A stretch of 14,119 nt of DNA from an uncultured bacterium (GCA_902464375.1 CABQIM010000045.1:1-14119), one strand, 5' to 3'; shown: positions 6,430 through 14,119, counted from the first letter of the stretch. The notes: a model not told the origin generated them from the sequence alone. Made by a program: numbers and translations.

Positions 6430-9400
6430 ATGAATAAAAAAATATGGGCAAAAGCAGGAATAACATTGGCTGGAGTGCTTGGTGCAACTTATATTACTTT
6501 TTTAACAGCTCCACTTTTTGTTAATCCTATTGTTAATAAATATGTTCCGGAAATTACTAAAAGCATAAAAGACATGACGGGATTAAATTCTAATCTGGAA
6601 GAAGTCACACTTGTTACTACTCCAAAACTTACAGCGGGTTTGAGAGTTAAAAAATTCGAACTCCTTGAACCTAATAATAACAAAATCCTTACAGCTGATA
6701 ATTTTAGAGTAAAGATGTCATTGATTCCGATTTTTGCTAAGAAAATTGAGATTGACGCTGTTCAATTAGACAACTTGAGTGCAAATATTTTGATTAATAA
6801 TGATGGAAGTTTTGCAGTTGAAAAATATTTCCCTCAAAGTAGTGAAACAGAAGAAGCTGAACCTATGCAAGCTTTGCCTTTTGGGCTAAAACTTTCGAAT
6901 CATTTACCTAATATAACAGTTGGGGCTTATGATGTAACTTTAACAGATGAAATTGATAAGTATGTAGTTAATGGTAACAAAACAGAGATTTCTGATTTCA
7001 TTCTGAATAAAAGTGTTAAGGTTAAAGCTTCCGGTAACGCGGTTTTGAAAGGTAGAGAACAATTTAGTTATAATGTTAAAGTTTTAAATAAAATCATGCC
7101 GGATATGGAGTTAAATGACTTAGTTTTTAACCCGACAAAGGATGACGACAACACTCAAAAAGCAGATGTAAAAGTCGATATTATAAGCATTTTAAAGGGG
7201 ATTTATGCTAATAATTTGACCGCGAAAGCTGATGCGGATTTGGTTATTACAAATGATGGCATAAAAGGTTATGCGGATTTAAGCAATTTGTCTGTTATAA
7301 ATCTTCCGAAGAGTAATATGAAATTAAAGTTCAAAGACAAAAAAATTGATATTGATTCTAATATTTATACTGCTGCGAATGAAAGTTCTAAACTTAACGG
7401 AACTGTTCAAACAGGTAAAAATACTAATATTGATATCAATTTGAAATCAAAAGTTGAAATTGCAAATATTTTGAAAATTGTTAAAGATATTGCTTTAATT
7501 TTTGATATCAAAGATTTGCAGACATTGAGTGCAAACGGCAAATTGGATGCTGATTTCAATATTAAATCTGATTTAAAAACGGTTAAATCTAACGGATATT
7601 TGAAAGTTCCAAATGCAGATGTGTATTATGGCTTGTATAAAATCGGTGTTGATAAAATTAATGCGGATGTAAGTTTAGCTAACAATAATATTGATATTAA
7701 AAATATCGGTTTTACAATTCTGAATCAACCGCTAAAATTGTATGGTACAGTGACTTCTGACGCTGTGAGTGATTTGCATTTGACTGCAAGCAATCTAAGT
7801 TTAAAAGGGCTTCTTGTTGCAGCAGGTCAAGCAGCTTTGATGAAGGATAATCAAGTAAGTTCCGGTACTATTTCTATGAAAGCGGATATTCAGGGCAAAT
7901 TAGATAAGATTAATCCTGTTATCAATCTTAATATGAATAATATTAATATTAAAAATGTACCGGCTTCAACTTCTGTTATTGCACCGGCTACTGCATTAAA
8001 TATAACTTCTGATGGTAAAACTTTTGGCGGTCAGGCTAAGTGTTCTAATGTAAAAATAATTAATCCGGCTGCAAAAGTATCTATACCTAGTGTTAATGCG
8101 CAGATTAAAGAAAACGAAATTGTGATTTCACAAACACCGGTGACGATTGAAAAAATCAAGACAACTGTTTCCGGAAAAATTACAAATTATTTAACTGAAA
8201 AAATCGGCTTGAATTTTGTAACGACCGGTGATATTAAATCCACTTTAGCAGGTGACGTTAATATTGCTAAACAAACTCTAAATTTGACTTATGCAACAAA
8301 TGAATTGTCTACAATTATTATTCCTATGTTTGATAAATCAAAAATGTCATTTACAGGAAATATTAAGATAATTGATAGCATGCTTAATCCTGTATTAAAA
8401 GGCAGCATAAATATTCCTTCGCTTAATATTCCGGAAGTTCCTGTAAGTATGACAAATACTGATATCAAATTGGACGGACATATTTTGAAAGGCAATGGTA
8501 GTGTCCAAAAACTCACATCCGGCGGAATTGTTGCAGAAAATCTTACCGGAGATTTTTCTTTAAAAGGTGATAATTTCTATTTGAATAATGTTAAAGGAAA
8601 CGCTTTTAATGGCAAAGTTGGCGGAAATATTGTTTATAATATTTCTAACGCTAAAACCGGAGTTGAATTTTCCGGCAGCGGACTAAATGCTGAAAGAGCA
8701 ATTTATGGTGCAGTTGGAATTAAAAACGCACTTTCAGGAACATTGGGCTTTGATACAAAATTATCACTAATAGCTGCAGATTATAACGAAATGATGAAAT
8801 CACTCAAAGGGAATTTGAGCTTTAATATCAAGAACGGTTCTTTTGGTGAAGTTGGTCGTTTGGATAAATATTTGCAAGCAAACAATATTATGACAAATGT
8901 TCTTTTGAAATCAACAACGACTTCCATAATCAATAGTATCGCGGTTATGGATACAGCAAAGTTTGATTATTTAGATGGGAAAATGACTTTCAAAAACGGT
9001 TGGGCAGATATACACCCAATGAAAAGCTCAGGTAAACTTTTGGCATACTATATAACAGGAAAATACAACCTCTTGAATGGCACAACAAATGTTGTTGTAC
9101 TTGGTAGAATGGACGCTCAGCTTGTAGCAAAATTAGGACCATTAGGACAGCTTTCTGCCAACAAATTGCTTTCTTATATTCCAAAATTTGGAACAGCGAC
9201 GGCTAAGATTGTTGAAGCTTTAACTACTAATCCAAAAGGTGAAAATACAAGTGCAATTCCGGCTTTAACAAGCGGAAGTACAAGTTATGAAGATTTTAAA
9301 GTCGTATTTAATGGCGGATTAGAAAGCAAAAGTGCGGTTAAGTCTTTCAAGTGGCTTACAACCGTTGATGTGAGTGCTATTGAAAATAAAACACTTAAAG

Positions 9401-9675
9401 ATTCTGTAAAAGATATCAAATCTTCTGTTGGAAAAGATGTAACAAATACAGTTAATTCAACTGTTAATTCTGTCAAAGATGTTGTGACAACATCCAAAGA
9501 ACAATGGAATGCTACAAAAGAAGATTGGAATGCCACAAAAGACCAGTTCAAGAACAGTGCAGAAGAAATTAAAAACTTGTTCAAGAAAAAAGAAACAACT
9601 CCGGTCGAATCTACCGCACCTGCAGCTAGTACGGCAGTAGAAAATGCTGTGACAGAAAGTTCGGCAGCAGAATAA
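6430..9675 (+). CDS. AsmA-like envelope protein
   Basis: Large 1081-residue protein of the AsmA/TamB-type superfamily. Such proteins are anchored in the inner membrane and span the periplasm, and characterised members move phospholipids toward the outer membrane. An N-terminal membrane segment (about 8-30, GITLAGVLGATYITFLTAPLF) follows MNKK. The next region has AsmA character: LRVKKFELLEP, AKKIEIDAVQLDN and NNDGSFAVEKYF. Hundreds of residues of alternating short beta-strands follow. A conserved-looking C-terminal block begins near GSFGEVGRLDKYLQANNIM and continues past WADIHPMKSSGKLLAYYITG. The tail (about 1004-1081) is helical, contains three 7-residue repeats and ends in an A/T/S/E-rich stretch. 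The ATG at 6430 is chosen over 6391 because GGAGG lies 7 bases upstream of it. Confidence 0.85.
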   Translation: MNKKIWAKAGITLAGVLGATYITFLTAPLFVNPIVNKYVPEITKSIKDMTGLNSNLEEVTLVTTPKLTAGLRVKKFELLEPNNNKILTADNFRVKMSLIPIFAKKIEIDAVQLDNLSANILINNDGSFAVEKYFPQSSETEEAEPMQALPFGLKLSNHLPNITVGAYDVTLTDEIDKYVVNGNKTEISDFILNKSVKVKASGNAVLKGREQFSYNVKVLNKIMPDMELNDLVFNPTKDDDNTQKADVKVDIISILKGIYANNLTAKADADLVITNDGIKGYADLSNLSVINLPKSNMKLKFKDKKIDIDSNIYTAANESSKLNGTVQTGKNTNIDINLKSKVEIANILKIVKDIALIFDIKDLQTLSANGKLDADFNIKSDLKTVKSNGYLKVPNADVYYGLYKIGVDKINADVSLANNNIDIKNIGFTILNQPLKLYGTVTSDAVSDLHLTASNLSLKGLLVAAGQAALMKDNQVSSGTISMKADIQGKLDKINPVINLNMNNINIKNVPASTSVIAPATALNITSDGKTFGGQAKCSNVKIINPAAKVSIPSVNAQIKENEIVISQTPVTIEKIKTTVSGKITNYLTEKIGLNFVTTGDIKSTLAGDVNIAKQTLNLTYATNELSTIIIPMFDKSKMSFTGNIKIIDSMLNPVLKGSINIPSLNIPEVPVSMTNTDIKLDGHILKGNGSVQKLTSGGIVAENLTGDFSLKGDNFYLNNVKGNAFNGKVGGNIVYNISNAKTGVEFSGSGLNAERAIYGAVGIKNALSGTLGFDTKLSLIAADYNEMMKSLKGNLSFNIKNGSFGEVGRLDKYLQANNIMTNVLLKSTTTSIINSIAVMDTAKFDYLDGKMTFKNGWADIHPMKSSGKLLAYYITGKYNLLNGTTNVVVLGRMDAQLVAKLGPLGQLSANKLLSYIPKFGTATAKIVEALTTNPKGENTSAIPALTSGSTSYEDFKVVFNGGLESKSAVKSFKWLTTVDVSAIENKTLKDSVKDIKSSVGKDVTNTVNSTVNSVKDVVTTSKEQWNATKEDWNATKDQFKNSAEEIKNLFKKKETTPVESTAPAASTAVENAVTESSAAE
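9496..9558 (+). repeat. three 21-bp coding repeats in AsmA-like tail
   Basis: Three consecutive 21-base units encode KEQWNAT, KEDWNAT and KDQFKNS. The first two are nearly identical in DNA and the third has drifted. They place an aromatic residue every seven positions on a predicted amphipathic helix near the C-terminus of the AsmA-like protein. Confidence 0.75.
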
Positions 9676-9715
9676 GTTGAAATTGCTATATTGATGTGCA
9701 GATATCATATTAATT

Positions 9716-9752
9716 AAAAAGGATGTTCATTTTATTTTTGAACATCCTTTTT
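9716..9752. terminator. bidirectional intrinsic terminator
   Basis: A perfect 14-bp stem AAAAAGGATGTTCA/TGAACATCCTTTTT closes on a 9-base T-rich loop, with A- and T-runs at its base. It lies 41 bases after the AsmA-like stop and 28 bases beyond the rpsA stop, so it ends both convergent genes. Confidence 0.93.
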
Positions 9753-9779
9753 AGTTAAATTATTTAATTTTAAACAATT

Positions 9780-10841
9780 CTAGTTATTTTCTTCTCCCGG
9801 AACACCAAGAGAGATTCTCTTGTCTTTTGGATTAAATTTGATAATCTGTGTATCAACTTTATCACCGGCATTAAGAATACAATTATTTTTATTCTGATAT
9901 GCTGTAAGAGAAGATTGTGGAAGTAATGCTTCAACCCCTGGGAGAACTTCTACAAATGCTCCGAATGGTTTGATTCTGGTAATTACACCTTCTTTAATAT
10001 CGCCTTCTTTTAACTCTTCTTCTGCTTTAATCCAAGGATCAGGCTCAGTATTTTTCAAGCTCAAACTAATTCTCTGTTTTGCGTGGTCTATGTCAATAAT
10101 TTCAACATTGATTTCTTGACCAACCTTCAATAAATCTGTAGGATGTTCAACCCATTTCCAAGAAATTTGAGAAAGTGGAAGTAAGCAGTCAACACCACCA
10201 ACATTTACAAATGCTCCAAAATCAGTTATGCGAACAACTTCACCTTTTACAATCTGACCAACTTCAACCTGCGCAAATACATTTTTGCGTGTTTCTGCCA
10301 TATTTGTTTCAAATACTTTTTTGTTGGACAAAATAAGATTATTTTGAGATTTATCCAAAGATAAAATCTTAACTTCTATCTTATCTCCAGGGTTGCAAAT
10401 TGTTTCTCTTGCGCATAATTGACCTTGCGGGATAAAACCTTGAACTCCTGAAACATCAACAACAACACCGCCTTTAACCATTTGTGATACAATAACAGCG
10501 ATTGTTTCATCTGCTTCTTTGATTTTTTCAAGTTCAGCCCAAGTATGTGCAAGATGAACTTTTTTGTAAGATAGAGTAAATTTACCGTTTTCATCGCAAT
10601 CTTGTGTAATCAAAAATTCATATTCTGTATTCAAATCCAAAACATCTTGAACTTTTGCTTTTCTATCTGATGAAACTTCATAAGATGGGACAAATGCTGT
10701 ACATTTTGAGCCAATATCAACAATCGCTCCATCAGCTTCATAAGCACACACAACTCCCTTTACTATATCACCTCTTTTAAATTTGTAATCATATTTAGCA
10801 AGAAGTGCTTCAAAATCACAATCTGAATACTTTTCAACCAT
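9780..10841 (-). CDS. rpsA: 30S ribosomal protein S1
   Basis: RNA-binding ribosomal protein that helps dock and unfold mRNA on the 30S subunit. The 353 residues contain four S1-type OB-fold domains (about 22-93, 108-175, 194-263 and 279-346). Domains 3 and 4 are the most canonical: VKGEVVRITDFGAFVNVGG and KEGVITRIKPFGAFVEVLPG, each later followed by an RISLSLK/RISLGV strand. Domain 2 is the GFIPQGQL-containing domain. This is shorter than the six-domain proteobacterial S1 and in the size range of cyanobacterial and Gram-positive forms. An AAGGAG site precedes the ATG, and a good promoter lies 35 bases upstream of it. The gene is transcribed separately from truB-rbfA. Confidence 0.93.
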   Translation of the reverse strand: MVEKYSDCDFEALLAKYDYKFKRGDIVKGVVCAYEADGAIVDIGSKCTAFVPSYEVSSDRKAKVQDVLDLNTEYEFLITQDCDENGKFTLSYKKVHLAHTWAELEKIKEADETIAVIVSQMVKGGVVVDVSGVQGFIPQGQLCARETICNPGDKIEVKILSLDKSQNNLILSNKKVFETNMAETRKNVFAQVEVGQIVKGEVVRITDFGAFVNVGGVDCLLPLSQISWKWVEHPTDLLKVGQEINVEIIDIDHAKQRISLSLKNTEPDPWIKAEEELKEGDIKEGVITRIKPFGAFVEVLPGVEALLPQSSLTAYQNKNNCILNAGDKVDTQIIKFNPKDKRISLGVPGEENN

Positions 10842-10875
10842 GCGTATTCTCCTTTTTTATAATAAACACGCAGTT

Positions 10876-10904
10876 ATTATAGCATACTTAGCTGATAAGA
10901 GCAA
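10876..10904 (-). promoter_or_regulatory. rpsA promoter
   Basis: On the minus strand, TTGCTC (10904-10899) and a perfect TATAAT (10881-10876) are separated by exactly 17 bases. Predicted initiation near 10869 gives a leader of about 28 bases ending in the AAGGAG site. Confidence 0.7.
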
Positions 10905-10984
10905 TAGGCTCCAGAATTTCAAGAATTTATGTTACTCAAAATTTGATAATTTTGCTTTACTAAAACTATCTATCAAAAAGTAGG

Positions 10985-10999
10985 TCAGGCATTGCCTGA
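10985..10999 (-). terminator. hairpin after truB, possible weak terminator
   Basis: TCAGGC-(ATT/AAT)-GCCTGA forms a 6-bp GC-containing stem 26 bases past the truB stop. On the minus strand it is followed by CCTACTTTTTG, so a U-run begins five bases after the stem. It could attenuate readthrough from rbfA-truB into rpsA. Confidence 0.4.
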
Positions 11000-11024
11000 T
11001 AATAATGATATTGGTTATTTAAAG

Positions 11025-11885
11025 TTATAAAAATACTTTTTCGCATTTCAGAAATTTGCCATCAAATTTTGCAATTGCAGCAAGTTTTTCATTGTCCATT
11101 AAAGTTACAAATTCATCAATCTCAAATGCTTGGCTTGGTGTAATTGCATTTCCGTTAGAAATTTTCCTTTTTTCTTCTTCATTCAAATTATAAGCAGCAA
11201 AATTTAATTTTTCTGTAGGGTAAATTAGCTTATTTAAAACAATTTCCGGCGAATTCAAATCTTCCAGTTTTATAGAATCCTCTACATAAAAGTCACCTGC
11301 TTTTATTCTCACAAGCTTAATTAAGTGTCCAAATGTTCCAAGTTTTTCACCTAAATCATTAGCAATTGAGCGGATGTAAGTACCTTTTGAGCAAACAATT
11401 TTAATTTCGGCTTGTTGAGCAGCTTGATTGAAATTCACGAGTTCCAGTTCAAAAATGGTGACTTTTCTTGGTTCAATTTTGACTTCCTGCCCAGCTCTGG
11501 CGTATTCGTATAATTTTTTGCCGTTAACTTTTATTGCAGAATAAATTGGAGGTAATTGTTCAATTTCTCCACGGAAAAACTTCAAATTTTCTTCCAAATC
11601 TTCTTGAGTAACAATTTTGTCAGAAGTTTTGACAACTTCACCTTCGGTATCGTAAGTTGTGGTAGAACTTCCAAATTGAATTGTTCCAATATAAGCTTTT
11701 TCGTCATTAAGATATTCAATTAACCGAGTAGCTTTTCCTATGCAAATAGGCAAAACTCCTTCTGCAAATGGGTCTAGTGTTCCGGTATGACCGATTTGTT
11801 TAATTTTGGTGATGCGTCTTACAATAGCAACAACATCATGTGATGTTTTGCCGGTGGGTTTGTATACATTCAAAAAACCGAACAT
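11025..11885 (-). CDS. truB: tRNA pseudouridine(55) synthase TruB
   Basis: Isomerises U55 of the T-loop of tRNAs to pseudouridine. In 286 residues it shows the start GFLNVYKPTGKTSHDVV, then GHTGTLDPFAEGVLPICIG with the catalytic Asp38. The YAR motif (128-130, KKLYEYARAG) and GTYIRSIANDLG (168-179) follow. A short C-terminal PUA-like region (about 235-286) completes the usual TruB length. It starts 2 bases after the rbfA stop and must be co-transcribed and probably translationally coupled. Its Shine-Dalgarno (GGTGAG) lies inside the rbfA 3' end, somewhat distant. The rbfA-truB order is widespread in bacteria. Confidence 0.97.
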   Translation of the reverse strand: MFGFLNVYKPTGKTSHDVVAIVRRITKIKQIGHTGTLDPFAEGVLPICIGKATRLIEYLNDEKAYIGTIQFGSSTTTYDTEGEVVKTSDKIVTQEDLEENLKFFRGEIEQLPPIYSAIKVNGKKLYEYARAGQEVKIEPRKVTIFELELVNFNQAAQQAEIKIVCSKGTYIRSIANDLGEKLGTFGHLIKLVRIKAGDFYVEDSIKLEDLNSPEIVLNKLIYPTEKLNFAAYNLNEEEKRKISNGNAITPSQAFEIDEFVTLMDNEKLAAIAKFDGKFLKCEKVFL

Positions 11886-11887
11886 AT

Positions 11888-12235
11888 TTATTTTATCTCA
11901 CCGCTTGAAATCTTGTTAATCAAATCAAGTACTCGAGAACCTTGTTCAAGTCCGTCTGAATAAATGAATTTGATTTCAGGAGTAACTCGTAATCTAATGC
12001 GTTTGCCGATTTCATAACGAACTTTGCCGGTATTTTTTTCAATAATTTCTTTGTCTTTTGCAACTTGTTCTTCTGAACCTAAGACGCTATAGTAAACTTT
12101 TGCATAAGAATTATCGTGAGAAACTTCAACATCCACAATTGATAAAACGCCTTCAATTCCTCTGACTTCTTTTCTGATAATATCAGAGATATCGCGCATT
12201 AATTCTTTCCTAACTCGTTCATTTCTTAAAGACAT
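11888..12235 (-). CDS. rbfA: 30S ribosome-binding factor RbfA
   Basis: Assembly factor that binds the immature 30S subunit and assists late 16S rRNA maturation. The 115 residues fit the family: an N-terminal helix (RNERVRKELMRDISDIIRKEV), the strands IVDVEVSHDNSYAKVYYSVLG, a helix with GKVRYEIGKRIRLRVTPEIKF, and a C-terminal DLINKI helix. AAGGAG sits 8 bases before the ATG. It is the first gene of a two-gene operon with truB. The often-linked nusA and infB are not upstream here; instead the divergent rpmH is. Confidence 0.97.
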   Translation of the reverse strand: MSLRNERVRKELMRDISDIIRKEVRGIEGVLSIVDVEVSHDNSYAKVYYSVLGSEEQVAKDKEIIEKNTGKVRYEIGKRIRLRVTPEIKFIYSDGLEQGSRVLDLINKISSGEIK

Positions 12236-12266
12236 TGTTTTTCTCCTTTGTAATTCTAATACCTGT

Positions 12267-12272
12267 ATTATA
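12267..12272 (-). promoter_or_regulatory. -10 element for rbfA-truB
   Basis: A perfect TATAAT on the minus strand, 31 bases upstream of the rbfA ATG. No good -35 is visible 16-19 bases further upstream. The expected position abuts the -35 of the divergent rpmH promoter, so the two may compete. Confidence 0.5.
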
Positions 12273-12293
12273 ACATGAAAAAATAACCCCCAC

Positions 12294-12322
12294 TTGACTA
12301 AAATTCATGTTTTGTATAGCAT
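12294..12322 (+). promoter_or_regulatory. rpmH promoter
   Basis: TTGACT (12294-12299) and TAGCAT (12317-12322) are separated by 17 bases. Predicted initiation near 12329 gives a leader of about 36 bases containing AAAAGGGA before the rpmH ATG. Confidence 0.6.
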
Positions 12323-12364
12323 GAGGTCATCATAAGTAGAATAAGCTGAAAAGGGAATAAAAAA

Positions 12365-12517
12365 ATGAGACGTACACTAGAAGGAACAAAAATTAAAAGA
12401 CAGCACGTAAGCGGTTTCCGTGCAAGAATGGCTACTCCGGGTGGTCAAGAAGTTTTAAACAGAAGACGTGCTAAAGGCAGACATCAAATAGCAATTTCAG
12501 GCAGCAAACGTGCTTAG
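12365..12517 (+). CDS. rpmH: 50S ribosomal protein bL34
   Basis: Small basic protein of the large ribosomal subunit, 50 residues. The core matches bL34: SGFRARMATPGGQEVLNRRR followed by AKGRHQ. The N-terminus MRRTLEGTKIKRQ resembles the cyanobacterial form (RTLxGTxxK) more than the proteobacterial KRTxQPS form. The C-terminus, IAISGSKRA, runs several residues past the usual L(S)xx ending. AAGGGA precedes the ATG. In many bacteria rpmH heads an operon with rnpA near oriC. Here it is alone, with its own promoter and a strong terminator, and no rnpA or yidC follows. Confidence 0.96.
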   Translation: MRRTLEGTKIKRQHVSGFRARMATPGGQEVLNRRRAKGRHQIAISGSKRA

Positions 12518-12543
12518 TCTGAATAAGTAAGTTTAATTTGATT

Positions 12544-12575
12544 AAAAAAGACTGGTTATATTACCAGTCTTTTTT
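12544..12575. terminator. intrinsic terminator after rpmH
   Basis: A perfect 13-bp stem AAAAAAGACTGGT/ACCAGTCTTTTTT with a 6-base loop, 26 bases after the rpmH stop. The symmetric A/T flanks allow it to act also on the convergent minus-strand gene ending at 12653. Confidence 0.93.
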
Positions 12576-12652
12576 GCGTTAAATAAAGTTAATATAAAAA
12601 GTAAATATATTATACGTACTATTCACTTTTCACCACTCACTATTCACTCGTA

Positions 12653-13876
12653 TCACAACTTTTTAACAATTTCTTCCAAGCAAATTTTTACGTGTGCATA
12701 ATTTAAGCCACCCTGCATATAAGCTACATATGGTGCACGCATAGGACCATCTGCTGAAAGCTCTATTGTTGAACCTTCAATAAATGTTCCGCCTGCCATA
12801 ATAACTTGATCTTCATACCCGGGAATATATTCCGGAATAGGTGTTACATAGCCGTTAACAGGAGACAAAGATTGGATAGTTCTACAAAATTCTTCCAAAT
12901 GTTCAGGCTTGCCGAAGATTATGTTTTGTATAATATCTGTTCTTTTTTCGTCGTGTCTTGGGCTGGAATTAAATCCGATATCTTCAAAAACTTTTGCTGC
13001 TAAAATAGCGCCTTTTACTGCTTCTGAAACGATTGATGGTGCCATAAACAGACCTTGGAAAATTAGTCTGTGTTGGTTAAACATTGCTCCGCCTTCTGAA
13101 CCGATTCCTGGGGCTGTCAGTCTATTTGCGGCACGTTCGACAAGTAATTCTTTACCTGCGATATAACCACCGGCTTCTACAATTCCTCCCCCAGGGTTTT
13201 TAATCAAAGAACCTGCCATCAAGTCTGCCCCAACTTCTAAAGGCTCTTTATCATCTACAAATTCACCGTAACAGTTATCGACAAAGCAGATACAATCAGG
13301 ATTTTTGGATTTTACAATCTTACAAATTTTTTCAATCGTTTCCATAGAAAGTGATTTTCTTGTTGAATATCCTTTAGAACGTTGAATTAAAACCATGGTA
13401 GTTGTGTTATCAATCATTTTTTCCAATGTATCAAAATCGATGTCAGTGTTATTTATTAGAGGAACTTCGTCATAAAGAACTCCGTTACCAATTAAAGAAG
13501 AACGTTTTGTTTCTTCATCCCCAGCTGTTCCAATAACTTCCTGCATGGTATCATAAGGTGCACCGGCAACAGAAAGTAATTTATCACCGTGTCTTAGGTT
13601 GCCAAACAGTGCACAAGCAAGAGTGTGTGTACCGGATGCAAAATGGATTCTTACTAATGCTTTTTCTGCACAAAATACTTGCGCAAAAACTTTATCCAAA
13701 ACTTCTCTGCCCAAGTCATCGTGACCGTATCCGGAAACTGTATAAAAATGCTCCGGTGCAACTTTGTTATCAAAAAAAGCTTTCAAAACTTTTCTTTGGT
13801 TATAATCTCTTATCTCATTAACTCGTTCAAATTCTTTTTCTAACGCTTTTTCGGCTAATTTAAAATCATAATTCAT
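12653..13876 (-). CDS. PLP-dependent aluminium-resistance / methionine gamma-lyase-like protein
   Basis: Cytoplasmic fold-type I PLP enzyme of the family annotated as aluminium resistance protein or methionine gamma-lyase family protein, distantly related to cystathionine beta/gamma-lyases. The physiological substrate is not established. The 407 residues include YTVSGYGHDDLGRE (46-58), FASGTHTLACALFG (79-92, cofactor phosphate region), CFVDNCYGEF (197-206, D200 contacting the pyridine nitrogen) and AGSLIKNPGGGI (221-232), where K226 should form the Schiff base with PLP. The C-terminal GGTFIEGSTIELSADGPMRAPY is also family-typical. Length is normal, so the gene appears intact. AAGGAAG precedes the ATG and a good promoter lies upstream. 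Its name does not prove a role in aluminium tolerance. Confidence 0.9.
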   Translation of the reverse strand: MNYDFKLAEKALEKEFERVNEIRDYNQRKVLKAFFDNKVAPEHFYTVSGYGHDDLGREVLDKVFAQVFCAEKALVRIHFASGTHTLACALFGNLRHGDKLLSVAGAPYDTMQEVIGTAGDEETKRSSLIGNGVLYDEVPLINNTDIDFDTLEKMIDNTTTMVLIQRSKGYSTRKSLSMETIEKICKIVKSKNPDCICFVDNCYGEFVDDKEPLEVGADLMAGSLIKNPGGGIVEAGGYIAGKELLVERAANRLTAPGIGSEGGAMFNQHRLIFQGLFMAPSIVSEAVKGAILAAKVFEDIGFNSSPRHDEKRTDIIQNIIFGKPEHLEEFCRTIQSLSPVNGYVTPIPEYIPGYEDQVIMAGGTFIEGSTIELSADGPMRAPYVAYMQGGLNYAHVKICLEEIVKKL

Positions 13877-13898
13877 AATATACTTCCTTTTTGGTTTA

Positions 13899-13927
13899 AT
13901 TATAGAATAAAGCGGTTTTTAAATCAA
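13899..13927 (-). promoter_or_regulatory. promoter of PLP-enzyme gene
   Basis: On the minus strand, TTGATT (13927-13922) and a perfect TATAAT (13904-13899) are separated by 17 bases. Predicted initiation lies near 13892, giving a leader of about 16 bases that still contains AAGGAAG. Confidence 0.65.
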
Positions 13928-13957
13928 AGTAGCGTTAATAGTCCTACAAATACCGGA

Positions 13958-13986
13958 TTGACTGATTGTTGAATTGGATGTTTAAT
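13958..13986 (+). promoter_or_regulatory. promoter of the last, truncated gene
   Basis: TTGACT (13958-13963) and TTTAAT (13981-13986), each one mismatch from consensus, are separated by 17 bases. Initiation 6-8 bases after the -10 falls at 13992-13994, on the candidate ATG at 13993. Confidence 0.6.
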
Positions 13987-13992
13987 TACATT

Positions 13993-14119
13993 ATGCTTAT
14001 AAGTTTAATTGAAAAAATAAATAGTATAAACGAATTTTTATTTGCTCCAATTGATAATATTGTAGAAAAATTACCTTTTGCGGATTGGGCAGTAGATGCA
14101 ATATGCGACAGTATTCATC
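13993..14119 (+). CDS. N-terminal fragment of an unidentified, possibly membrane protein
   Basis: An open frame of 42 codons runs off the window end, starting MLISLIEKINSINEFLFAPI and ending near ADWAVDAICDSIH. The fragment is moderately hydrophobic. A leader followed by a D-S-hydrophobic region is reminiscent of some multi-pass permeases (putative manganese/arsenic exporter type), but that is a weak impression. An in-frame ATG at 13978 would add five residues, but it lies between the -35 and -10 of the best promoter. No Shine-Dalgarno precedes either start. The gene diverges from the PLP-enzyme gene. Confidence 0.6.
   Translation, partial: MLISLIEKINSINEFLFAPIDNIVEKLPFADWAVDAICDSIH

Noticed and set aside
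9285..9708. Minus-strand open frames opposite the AsmA-like tail
   Set aside because: They are antisense shadows of a well-supported gene, rich in Phe, Leu, Cys and Ser, with no start signals or recognisable motifs.
13978..13992. Upstream in-frame ATG for the truncated last gene
   Set aside because: It lies inside the spacer of the best promoter and has no Shine-Dalgarno. It is kept as an alternative only if the promoter call is wrong.

Overview
The window looks like a chromosomal segment of a low-GC, diderm bacterium. The best guess is a non-photosynthetic relative of the Cyanobacteria (Melainabacteria/Vampirovibrionia, Gastranaerophilales-like). This rests on an Omp85 protein with three POTRA domains next to a Skp/OmpH chaperone (an outer membrane is present), a cyanobacterial-looking L34 (RTLEGT near the N-terminus, then SGFRARM), FtsZ with a C-terminal IPDFLRK peptide, and strongly AT-rich intergenic DNA. 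The assignment is from recognition only; no search was run. There are no phage, IS, CRISPR or tRNA genes.

Layout. At 101-805 (+) is an unrecognised helical protein. It converges on ftsZ (884-2053, -) across a perfect 14-bp bidirectional terminator. A divergent spacer leads to an envelope block on the + strand: an Omp85/BamA-like protein (2343-4598) and a Skp/OmpH-like chaperone (4636-5070). Next comes a 559-bp non-coding interval, the oddest part of the window: a locally GC-rich, hairpin-rich stretch followed by about 2.7 copies of a 106-108-bp tandem repeat. After it lies a small secreted HExxH protein (5630-6187, -), diverging from a 1081-residue AsmA-like protein (6430-9675, +). A 28-bp imperfect palindrome sits between the two starts.

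The second half is mostly translation genes: four-domain ribosomal protein S1 (9780-10841, -), truB and rbfA as a tight two-gene operon (11025-12235, -), and a 50-residue L34 gene, rpmH (12365-12517, +), divergent from rbfA and closed by its own terminator. A PLP-dependent protein of the aluminium-resistance/methionine gamma-lyase-like family follows (12653-13876, -). The window ends in the first 42 codons of a + strand gene whose best promoter places transcription initiation on its ATG.

How the genes fit together: the BamA-like protein, Skp-like chaperone and AsmA-like protein would serve outer-membrane protein insertion, periplasmic chaperoning and probably lipid transport between membranes. 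S1, RbfA, TruB and L34 serve ribosome function, 30S maturation and tRNA modification; FtsZ serves division. Most genes have clear Shine-Dalgarno sequences. Exceptions are the first gene, the last gene and the BamA-like gene.
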